A DNA stretch of 64,000 nt from Dokdonella_A sp044227025. Lineage in GTDB: Bacteria; Pseudomonadota; Gammaproteobacteria; Xanthomonadales; Rhodanobacteraceae. Shown piece after piece: positions 19,201-31,200 of the stretch (position 1 is its first letter; every line of letters starts with the position of its first letter). Where the stretch lies: contig NZ_JBGAFX010000006.1 of NCBI RefSeq assembly GCF_044227025.1, positions 310,001-374,000 of the forward strand. The letters run 5' to 3'. A model generated the notes under the pieces. The model saw only the letters and a list, made by a program, of their open reading frames with translations, made no database searches and was not told the DNA's origin. The position numbers and the translations under genes are program-made.

Positions 19201-22200
19201 GTAGACGCACCAACACAGGCCGATCTGACCTTCATCAGCGAGAGTCTGGTCTTTTTGCCGACGCCCGCGCTCGAAGGACAGCCTTTCACGGCGACCCTCG
19301 GGGTGCGCAACCTGAGTTCGGTCGCAACCGGCGCGTTCCGCGTTGCGCTGTACGCCGCCGATCCGCACACCGGCGCGGTGGCGATCGGCAGCAGCACGGT
19401 TGCATCGCTGGCCGGATCGAGCCAGACCAGCGTGTCGATCAGCGTGCCGGATATGCCGTTGCGCGGCGACCAGCGCTTGTTCGCTCAGATCGACGCCGAC
19501 GACCAGATCGCCGAGGGCGACGAGGGCAACAATACGGTGGTGCAGCCCCTGCGTGTACTAGCGCTGCCCGATCTCGCCATCAGCGTCGCCGACGTGGTGC
19601 TGTCGCCGCCATTGCCGGCGCCGGGCCAGTCGGTGCAGGCAAGGGTGACCGTACGCAACCTCGGCGGCCAGGATGCGCAAGGCGTGAAGGTGCGCCTCCT
19701 CGAAGGTGATGTCGCGAGCGGCGTGCCCGCAGGGGCTGATATTGACGCCGGCACGCTGCCAGCCGGCGCGTCGACGACCCTGGTGTGGAACTGGACGCTC
19801 GGACTCAACGCGAACTCGCGCAGCGTCAGCGCGATCGTCGATCCCGAAGACATCGTGCGCGAAGGCAGCGCAGACAACAATGTCGCCAGCCTGCCGTACG
19901 ACGTGCAGGACAGCGACTTCTTCACCAGCGAACGCTACATCTCACCAAACGGAGACGGCGTACAGGACGCTGCGGCGATCGTGTTTCGCATGCAGCAAGC
20001 AGACCCTGTCGAGGTGGATGTCATCAATGGCGCACTCTACACGGTGCGTCACTTCTCCGACATTGCGTTGAACGGCGATCTGCGTGGACAGGTGCTGTGG
20101 GATGGTCGTGACGATCGCGGACGGATCGTGCCCGACGGAGACTATCGCATCGTCGCTGCAGGCGGCGACGGGCATTTGAGCGATGTGCACGTGACGGTCG
20201 ACAACAATCACTCGTCGCTGCTTGAGGCCGTGGGTACGCCACACGGCGTTTACGGCGAGTTGCCGACCGGTCTGGTGGATCCGCGCATTCCGCCCGCGTC
20301 TGGCGCGTTGCGCGATCAGATCTTTGGTCGATGGGGCCTGAATGGCGGACCGAGTGGCGTGTACCGGACCGATACCGTTTACCCACGCCTGATTCCGCTG
20401 ATTTCCATTTTCTGGCTGGATGCCTACGGTACCGCGAACAACGCCGGTGTTCTGCAGGCGCAGGCAATTGCATTCAGCCACGACGGCAGTAATCTCGTCG
20501 CGGCTCTGCGCGGAACAAGGGGCTGGGAGCCGGGAATATGGATCGCGAAAACGGCCGTGGATCAGATCGACGCGCCGATCATTCTTGCAGAATTTGACGG
20601 TGTCGAAGACTTGCCGGTGCTGGGTTTCGCGGATGCAACCACGGTCCTCGCCGGTCCCGATCGCGATGGAATGCTGGATGCAATCGACGTGACAAGCCAC
20701 GTCGTCTCGCCGCTGCGCCCATTGGAGCAGGAATTCAGAAGCGGTGGCGTGAACACGATCGTTCCGCTCGGCATATTGCATGCGACATCCGATTCCCCGG
20801 TTGCGTTCCTGCCGCGTGATCCTGCGAAGCCGCTGATTCGGCTGCAGCCTGAGTCGGTGGAGGCGGGTGAAATCTACGATGCGCAAGTATCCCCATCGGG
20901 GGCCGCTGTCGCGGTCTACAGGCGCAACTCAGAGCGCGAAACCATCGAACTGGTCGATCTCGCCCGCGGAACGCGCTCGATGCTCGCGAGCTTGCCATCC
21001 AGCATCGCCCATGGCGAGTTGTCCGGGAACGTACTCAGTGTCGGGCACCTTGGCATGGGCTGGTTGTCCAGCCGAAACCAACTGCTGGTCATGGATGCGG
21101 CTTCGCAACTGCTGACGATTCATTCCGAGAGCGGGCAGCGTTTGTCGCAACGCGAGTTGCCGTCGATGCATCGCATCGGCGCATATTGGCTGCAAGACCG
21201 CCAGCCACCGATCCCGACCGATCCCGCCAGCATCTTTGCCACGACCTTCGCGGGACTCGCTGGCGAGCCTTGCACGGGCCCGTTCGGCGATGCAGGAGTC
21301 GAGCGCAGGATCTTCGATCCCGCACGCAACCAACTGCTGCTCGGTTTGGGTGAGGACGTTGCGCATGACGTGTTCAACGAGGGCTGGAATCTGGTTCTCG
21401 ATCCCGGCATTCGCACCTACTTCAGCTTCGATGCGGACGATGGCGGGGCGGAAGTGATCCAGCAAGGGACATTGCTGCCTCTGCAATCGGAAGCGGACCA
21501 GATGGTCTATCCGCTGCTTGAACCATGCCTCGGATCGCCAGCGGCGAGTTGGCCGCAACTGATCCTGCGTGATGGTGCAACCATCCGTACAGACGGACGT
21601 ATTCAGTCGATCGATAGAGGGGTGCTACCGGAATCGTGGCCGCAGCAGGGAGCGCAGATCCAGCAGATCTGGCCCGACGATGCCCGCACCCTGCTCAGCA
21701 ACGGGAAGATGTTCACGACGCTGCAGAACCTGCATGCGGTGCTCCATGCACGCACGCTTGGGCGTGGCATCGAGCTCAGCGGAATCGCCGCGGACCGCAA
21801 CTTCGCCAGCTACCACATCGACTGGGCGCCGATCGAAAATCAGGGTCCGAGCGCCTGGCAGGCGTTGTTGCCATCGACACCAGACGAAGTCGTGATGGAC
21901 GAGTTCATGACGTGGGTGCCGCCACAGCCCGGTACCTTTGTCATTCGCCTCACCGTTGTCGACAAGGCCGGCAACCGCACGTCGGTACAGGCTACCGCAT
22001 CATCGTTCGACAGTTCGGTGATCGACAATTTTTCGCTCGCGCCACGCTATTTTTCCCCCAACGGCGACGGCATCAAGGACGTCGTAGTCGCGAAGTACCG
22101 CGTGCGCCTGCCGGCAACCCTTGCCATCCGCATTACCGACGCCAGCGGAGCGCAGGTCCGGTCGGTCGACCTGACGTACGGCGCCGCGGACATTGGGGCA

Positions 22201-25200
22201 CAGGAATTCAGCTGGGACGGACGCAACGACAACGGACAGCGCGTGCCCGATGCCCGCTATCGCCTCAGCATTGATGGCTTCGCGGCATGGGTGACGATCG
22301 ACAGCGTGGCACCGGAGCTTGGCGGAGACGTGCCGCCGGCGTATGTCCGTCAGCTGCCCTGCGATCCGAATGATCATGGCGATCATTGCCCACCTCGAGT
22401 TGAGGTCCGCCCGCAGGTGCGCTTTGCGAGCCGGGACCCGAACGTCGTCCATTTGTCCTTGCAATCGTCGCCCATCGGCAGTGGCGATTGGTCCGAGGCG
22501 TACAGTCGCGAAGATACCTCCATGGGTCGGTCAGGGGATCCGGCGGATCCTCGTTACTGGCTCCAACTCCCGCTTCCGGCTTCAAGCTACGCCACGCGGC
22601 AGTTCCGTCTGGTTGCGACGGATGCTGCCGGCAATACGCGCGGACTCGCCATTGGCAACGCCGAGGACGTTCTTGCCCTGGAAAGGGTGAGTGAAGACCG
22701 TGGCCCGGATTCCGGGGCGGACAGCCGGCCTTCCTTTCCCTACCAGGCGCCGCCATTCGACGGAGCGCCGGACACGCACGACTGGCAAGCGATCCCGGTC
22801 GACCGCGATGCCGACGGTGACTACCTGGCGGCCGCGAATGTCGTGACCGGACTCGTTCGCGTCGCGGTCGAGATCGCCGATCCCCAGTCGCCGCAGCAAT
22901 GGACCGAACGCGCGATGCATGTGCTCGAGGATGTGCCATGTGCGCCGCTCGGACCCTGCTTGCACCGCGTGCCCGGTGATCTGCGCATTCCACTCGATGT
23001 GCACGATCTGCCGGCGGGTGGGCTCGCGCTGGTGCGGTTGCGCGGAGAGCATTCCGACGGTCGCAGGTTCTATTCAAATCAGGGCTACCTTCGTATCGGC
23101 GGCATTGATCAACCGGTGTGTACATCCGTCGATCATGGATACGCAAGCGTGAACGCGCTCGAATACCTGGACGGAGTGGCGCATGCGACATTGCACTATA
23201 TGCAGGACGACGGAGTGCACACGGTCGAGGCCGACCGGTTTGCCGACGATCAGATGTTCTTTCGCGCGCCCTGGATTGGTGGGCAACCCAATGCATGGGT
23301 CACTGCAACGGATGCTGCGGGCAGGACGTATCGATCCAAAGACGTGGCGATGTCCTGTCCACAGCCTCCCACCTACCCCGATTTCCGCTATATCGGAGCT
23401 TACGTTGCACCAGTCATTCGGGATCAGTGTGATGGCCAGCCGACCGGACGCATTGCGCTCGGCTTCGATATTGTCGTGCCGGGGCCTGCGGCACCGAAGT
23501 ATCCGGTTCCAAGGCACTACCGCCTCAGCTACACAGACGGAATCTCCGGATCACCGGTCGTACTCGCCGAGGGCGACAATCCGGACGAAGTGAGCCAAAG
23601 GTACGAGGTTTCGACCGAAGGATGGCCGGAAGGCCAATATGCCGCCGCGTTGGACGTCGAATACCCCGATGGGCGTCATCAATCGTTTCCGGCCCCCCTG
23701 CCGGTAACGCGGCAGGCGCCGACGATCGCCATCGAATTGCCGCGCACGGGCGAACGCGTTTGTGCCTTGCCGACGGGTGACGAGCAACAGTTTCCGGCCA
23801 GCATTGATCTTCACAGCGCGACACAAGCCAGTTATCGACTGGGTATTGGCGCTGGTCCCGCGCCCACGCGCTTCGCCTGTGAGCTGGCAGTGGGAGAGCG
23901 CTATACGCTGCCGCAGGTCATCCCGTGCCCTTCATACAGCGAGATTGCAGGCTTCAGTCTGCAAGGCCTGGATGGCCTGACGAGCAGGCTCGCGGGTCAC
24001 TTCGAATCGTTGAACGGGGTCGCGACGCTGCAGATGAAGGGCCTCGGCTGGTCCGGAGGCACGGTCTGCGAGCAGCGGACGTTCGTGCTCGATTCCCTCG
24101 TCGAACTTGCCGAACGCCAGCCACCACGGACCGTGGTGCCGATATTGCGGGCGGACGCACCGATTGTCGGCATCTCGACTCATGGGGACTCCACGCATGC
24201 ACAGGGGTTGTTCTTCCTGCGCGCGGACGAGCCGGTGAGCGTGGAGGCGACGCTGCACCGGGCACACATCGTCGGGGAGGATCGCGAACTCCAGCTCGAC
24301 AGCGAGAGTCTCGCGACATTGGTGCCCCGGAACGCTGCCAGCGGCGACATCAACATTGCGTGGGACGGCAACTTGAACAGCCAGTCCGCCGCCGATGGTT
24401 TGTACGGCATCGCGATCGACGGCGGTGACGACTGCACCCACACGCGCCGCATCGTGTACGGCGCCTTGGTCGATTCCACGCCGCCAGTGGTGCAGCTGAC
24501 GTCGCCTGCCGCCGGAAGCACGGTTGTCACGGCGGCGGTGCCAATCGCCGGCAGCGTGCAGGACAACGTGATCCTGACCGGCTGGCAGCTCGATTTCGCG
24601 ACCGCTGCATCCCCGGACAATTGGCAGAACATCGCGACGGGTACTTCACCGGTGCCCGTGCCGGAGGTGCTCAGGAACTGGTCGCGAGGTTCGCTGTCCG
24701 GAGCGGTCGATATTCGACTGACGGCAACGGACGCGATGGGCAACCGCTCCGAAGCCCATCTGCCCTTGCTCCTCGCCGAGCCCTCCGTGTTGATCGGTGG
24801 CGCCGACGTACAGCCGATGCTGTTCTCGCCCAATGCGGATGGCGTACTCGACGCGGCGCGCGTGCAGTTGAACCTGCTGCATGGTGCGACCGTCGATCTG
24901 CGCGTGCTCGATGCGGGCGGTGGCCTGCTGTCAACTCTGTATGTAGGTCCGCAACCAGCCGGAGCAGCTGGCTACGCATGGAATGGCGCTGGCAGTCAGG
25001 GACAGATCGTGTCCGATGGGCCGTACAAGGTGCGCATCCAGGCGCAGGACGGAACGGCCCCGGCTGAAACCGTTGACCTCGGTGTCATCGTCGACTCGAC
25101 ACCGCCGCTGGCCGAGGTCCGACGACCCGCCGGCGCGTTCGCATCGTCTACGTCGTCGGTGGAGCTGCACTTCGACGACCTTCACTTTGCGGGTTACGAA

Positions 25201-28200
25201 GCACGTCTGACGCGTGTCTCCGACGGTGTGCAGATTGCGACGCAGAGCGGCACGCAAGCCGGCGACGTCGTGCTCGCCACGCTGGCTGGCGTTGCGGAAG
25301 GTCGTTACGCCCTGCATGTCGAAGCGCGCGATGGCGCCGGCAACAAGACGGTTCGCGACAGTGAATTCGAGATCGACGCGACGGCACCGGTCGTCGCGCT
25401 GGAGACGCCAGCAGATGGGGCATTGATCGCATCCGCCTCGGCGACATCGGTCGTCGGCAGCGTCGATGACCCGCATCTGGCGACGTGGACGCTGGCGGTC
25501 GCGTCCGAAAACGAAGACATCTGGACCGACTTGAAGGCGGGCAGTGCGAGTATGCCCTCCGGTGAACTGCTGGCGTGGACGCCAAACCTGCCGGATGGTC
25601 GCTATCGCTTGCGTCTGCGTGCAACCGACCAGGCCGGCAGTGCGACCGAGGTCGTGCATGTGATCGACATCGACGGCACCGTGCCGACCGCGCTGATCAG
25701 CGCGCCGGCGGATGGGAGCTACATTCGCGGCGCCAGCAACGTCGACGGCACCGCCACGGACGCGCATTTTGCCGGCTATCGACTCAGCGTGATCGTTGCT
25801 GCGCAGGTGGGCAGCGGGCAGTGGTCTGACATCTATGCTGGCACCGAGCCGGTCGATGCAGGGCGACTGGCGGCGATCAACCTCGGCTTGACCGAGAACG
25901 ACTATCTGCTGCGTCTGACGGTTACCGATCGGGTCGGTCTCAGCAGCAGCAGCCAGGTACGGGTGCGCATCGATTCGCAGCCGCCGCCGGCGCCGATCGG
26001 GCTCAGTGGACAGGTGGGCAATCATCGCGATGCGCTGCTCGACTGGAGCGCGGTCGTTGCCGGCGATCTTGCCGGTTATGTGGTCTATCGCGGCGACGAG
26101 CGCATCACGCCGACAGCGGTTGCGACGACCCACTACGTCGATCAGGACGCGCCGGAAGGCAACTGGCCGTACCGCGTCCGTGCGGTCGATCAGGCCGGCA
26201 ACGAGAGTGCGCCGAGCAATACGGTGACCTTGCTGATCGACCACACGCCGCCGACGGTGCAGATTCTCCGGCCGCGTGCGGGCGAGCGTGTGCATGGCAC
26301 CTACGACATCGTGGGTACCGCCTACAGCAGCGACGATTTCAAACGCTACACGCTGGCGGCACAGGCGATCGTTCCGCCGCACGATGCACAGGTGCTCGCC
26401 AACGGCACGCTCGCGCTGCAGGGACATACGCTGGCAGCGTGGGACACGAGCACGCTTGAGCAGGACGCGAGTGTGCGCCTGCATCTGGAAGCGGAAGACA
26501 CCCACGGCAACGTCGCGCAGACTGACGTCGATGTCGTCATCGACAATGCGCCACCGGCAAAGCCCGAAGGTCTGGTCGCGATTCTCGTGGGCGCGGACGC
26601 GCAGGTACACTGGAATGCAAACAGTGAGGCGGACCTGCTCGGCTACCTGCTGTATCGCGACAACGGCTTGGTGAATGCAACCGGACCGAACCTGCCTGCC
26701 GACCTGCGCCCGTTCGCGCTGACCGACGTGCAGTACCTCGATGCGCACGTGCCCGATGGCCAGCACACCTACGTGGTGTATGCGATCGATCAGGCTGGCA
26801 ATGTCAGCCTCGCTTCCGATCCGGCGTCGCTCGATCCGCTCGACAACACGCCGCCGTCGATGACGATCGAGTCGCCGGCCGAGGACGCGCGCTTCGAGAG
26901 CAGTATCACTGTACTTGCGACAAGCCGCGATTCCGATATCGCGCAAGTCCAGTTTGCCTATCGGGCACAAGGCGTGTCGTCTTGGACCGATTTCGGTCCA
27001 GCCCTGACAAGTGCGCCTTACCGCGTCACATGGACCCCGGCCTCCGACATCGCGTACGGAACCTACGAGATCCGGGCGCTCGCGCGCGATGCGGGCGGTC
27101 GCTACGACCCGGCGCCGCCCAGTGTGCGTGTCGTGCGCGTGGATCTCACGGCGCCGGATGCGCCGACCAATCTGCACGCGCATGCCGATGGCGACACGGT
27201 GCATCTGACGTGGAACGCGAGCAGTGCAGTGGATGTCACCGGATACCTGCTTGCCCGCAACGGATCGTCACTGGCAACCCTGCCGGCAACGGCGGTGACC
27301 AGCGATGACGTACCCGCCGGTGATGGCCATTACACCTACACCGTGTCGGCCATCGACGGCGCCGGACATGCGTCGCCGTCCAACGTCGCCGACGCCACCG
27401 TGTTCAGTGTCTCGATGCAGCAGCCGTTCACACCGTCGGCGCAAGCGAGCGTCGATTTGTTCGGACACAGCGCGCGTGCCGGCAGCATCGCCTTGCATGT
27501 CGAGACGGAGTCCGGTGCAGCGGATGCTTCTGCGGGAACGACGTCGGCCGACGGGGCGATCGCACTGTCCGCGCAGGCGCTCGCCATGCGCAGCAACCAT
27601 TTCACCCTGCGCGTCACCGACGCCGCCGGCGACATCAGTCGTCCGGCCGAGTGGTGGGTCGATCGCGGCGCATTGCCTGCAACGCCGACGGGTCTCGCCG
27701 CGAGCATCGACGATCACCTGGTAACGCTCGGCTGGGATCCGAACAGTGAACCGGATCTGCTTGGCTATCGAGTGTTCCGCAACGGCCAGCCTCTTTCCGC
27801 CGATCATCTGCTCGGCGAGTTGACGGTCGCGAGCAGCGCCAGTGGCAGCAATGCCGCGGCGGCGGTCGATGCAGATCCTCAGAGTTACTGGGAGGCCGGC
27901 GTGTACGACCGCTCGGCGGATTCGGACACCGACCCTGCGCTTGAACTCGCCTGGGTCGAGCCGCGCATCGTCGTCGGCGCGAACCTCGCATGGTCGTCGC
28001 TCGGCCTGGCCGATGGCCGCTTCGACATCGAGGCTTGGTCGGGCCATGCATGGGTGCGGGTTGCGCAGGTGCGTGGCACCGCGCAATTGACTTCGACGAT
28101 CACGTTCAGCCAAGCGTATCGTACGACGCGTGTGCGGCTGATCTTGCGCTCGGAAGGCACGGACACCGGCAGCTATCGCACGTATCAGCTGACCGACGTG

Positions 28201-31200
28201 CGCCTGAACGAGCGCCCGCTGCAGAGCGCGACCAGCCTGGCCGAGACCGTGCTGGATGGCAGTTGGCACTATCAGGTCACGGCAGTAAATGCGTACGCAT
28301 TCGAGAGTGCGCCTTCCGATCCGGTCAATGCCGGCATCGGCGACACGCAGGGCCCGGATGCGGTCGTCCTCAGCGGTGAGCTGATCGGCAATTCGGCGAC
28401 GCTCAGCTGGAGCGCGAGCGCCGCCAGCGATGTCGCCCGTTACGAACTCCAGCGCGACGGTCAACCCACCGCAACAATCGCTGCGGGTGCACCCCTGAAC
28501 TACGTTGATGCGGGTTTGATGCTCGGCACATACGCGTATGTCGTGCGTGCATACGACGCATTCGACAACGAGGGTCCGCCGTCGAACACCGTCACGCTGA
28601 CTGTAACGGGCGATGGTCCGGGCGTGCCGGTCGGCCTGGTCGTCACCGCGCCCGCGCAAGGCGCCGAACTCGACATCTCCTGGCAGCCCGGCAGCGGCGC
28701 TGCGTCCGTGCGCTATGCGTTGCGTCGTGCGACCTCTGCGATCGGGCCGTTCGCGGTCGTCGCCGATGATCTGCTCGTCACGACCTATCGCGATCTTCCG
28801 TTGGCGAATGGCAACACCTATTTCTACACCGTTGAAGCGTTCGATGCTGCCGGCGACGCCAGCGGCCAGAGTGCGCCGGCCAGCGGCACACCGCGCGATC
28901 ACGTTGCGCCGGGTCAACCCGTGCTGACCTATCCGACGGTCGCCGGCGAGCCGATCGCAATGTCTTCCGCAGCGACCGATGTCTGCGGCTTGGCTGAGGC
29001 CGGCACGATCGTCGATCTCGATCGCAGCGGTACCGCGGTGGGAACCTTCCCCGCGCGCACCGGGTACGAAGCAAGGACCGCGCAAATCACCAACTACGGC
29101 ACGCCGCCGCTGGTCGCGCCGTCGGGTACGCGTATCGCAACGGTCAACTACGACGGGGTCATCGTGGTGACCGACATCGACGACGCGGTCGCGGCGTTCG
29201 TTTCGCCGCCGGCGACGCGCCTGGCAACCTGGGCGGCGCATGGCGAGGTGCTTTACTACAGCCTGGAAGGCTCCGACACGCTCTATCGGTGGGAGCTGGG
29301 TCGCGCTCCCGAGCCGTTCATTCCGCCGATCGCCGCCATCACCGCGTTTGCGCCGAACACGCGCGGCTCGGCCTATGCGGCTGCCGGTACGGTCGTTGTG
29401 GGCAGCACGCCGACGGATGGCGTGTGGTTGTTCGACGCGGTAGGCGGTGCGCCGCGGCGCATCGGCGATATCGCTTCGGTCACGTTGAGCCAGCAGCAAC
29501 CATTGCGTTGGTCGCCGGATGGCACCCACCTGCTCGTCATCGAAAGCGCAGCGATTCACCTGGTCGACACGCTAACCGCGCAGGTCCAGGCGGTGCTGCC
29601 AGTCACGCCTGCTGCCGCCGCGACATGGAGTCCGGACGGCCAGCGCGTCGCCCATGCGCTTGCAAGCGGCACCGGCAGTGACGAGTTGCGCGTATTCGAT
29701 ATTGCGGGCAGTACGGACACCACGTTGCAGGACGGTCGTGACTCCGTGTTCGCCTTGGCGTGGTCGCCCGCCGGCGAAGGCATCGCCGTGCTCGACGCGC
29801 ACGGCCTTGATGTCGTCGATCCGGCCAGCGCCGCTTCGCTACCGCTGCGGGTCGGCTACATGGGTTGGACGACATTGAGCTGGTCCGCTTCGGGGCGCAT
29901 TGCCGCCGGCAGCAGTTACGAGCTGTATCTGGCCTATCTGCCTGGCTGGTTCTGCGCGTCCCAGGTACCGCTGAGTGGGGGAACGAACTTGTTCAGTGCG
30001 CGGGCGAGCGATGCTGCCGGCAACCACGGCTTTGGCTCAGCGCCGATCGAGGTCGATGTGCCAACCGGCGAGCTGCCCGATCTGGCGGTGACGGCGGCGG
30101 ACCTCTTCGTCGTACCTCCGAGCGGTGCGACCGTGGATGACTTCGCCTTGCTGGTCACGCTGCACAACAACGGCCCGGCGGCGGTCGAGCAGCCCGAGCT
30201 GGTGGCCACACTGGTTGCGCCAGACGGAGCACGCATGGCACTGGATGTTCCGGTGCTCGCATCGCTGCCGGGGCACTCGGCGGTGTCGGTGACCGTGCCG
30301 ATCGGCGCGTTGGCCGCCGCCGGCACCTACCGCATCGACGTAGCAGCGGATCCGGCGCAGCGCGTACGGGAAGGGCGCGAAGACAACAATGCAGCGTCGA
30401 CGACGCTGGCGGTCAGCGCCGATGGTGCGCCGCTGCTTGATCTCAATCTCGCCAGCACGGTATTCGCGCCGGGGCGGAGCGTGACCGGCGAATTCGCCGT
30501 CAGCAATACCGGCTCGCCGTTCGCTGGCCATGTGAAGCTGGACGTGCAGGATGCCGCCGGCGCGCCGGTCGCCGATCTCGGCGATGTCGCCTTGCCGACT
30601 CTCGGCTTTGGCCAGCACTGGAGTGCGCCGGTGAGCTGGGCGACAAACGGCGTGTTCGCCGGCGACTATCGCCTGCGCGCGCGGCTCTACGCAGCGGCGG
30701 GAGGTGCCCCGATCTCGGAACGCGTGGTCGCATTCACCCTGCAGGCGGTGCGTCACATCCAGTTGAACCTCGGGCCGGATTCGCCGACGCAGGTCGTCGG
30801 CAATGATGTAGTGGCACACAGCTCGCTGGTATTCAGCGACGGCAATGCGCTGCTCGAAGGTGCCGTGTTGCGACTCGGCGTGTTCGACGCCGCCGGCTCC
30901 GAAGTCTGGTACAGCGAGCAGGCGCTCGGCACTTTGCTGCCCGGGTACGAAATCGCGCGGGACGACCGATGGCCGACTGCCGCGCGTGCGGAAGGCGTCT
31001 ACACGCTGCGCCTGACACTGCTGTCCGCCGCCTATACGGCGATGGCCGAGGCGACCGTCTCGCTCACGGCCGCGACGCCGACCGCAACGCTGAGCGGCAG
31101 CCTTGCGTTCGACCCAGGCACGACGCTGGTCGCCGGGCAGGGAGTGCAGCTGCGCGCGCGTATCGTCAATCCCGGCAGCGCCGCGATCGCCGGCGTACAG

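Noticed and set aside
24931..27204. 757-residue minus-strand frame inside the giant
   Set aside because: Antisense shadow with Arg/His-rich composition and no family features.
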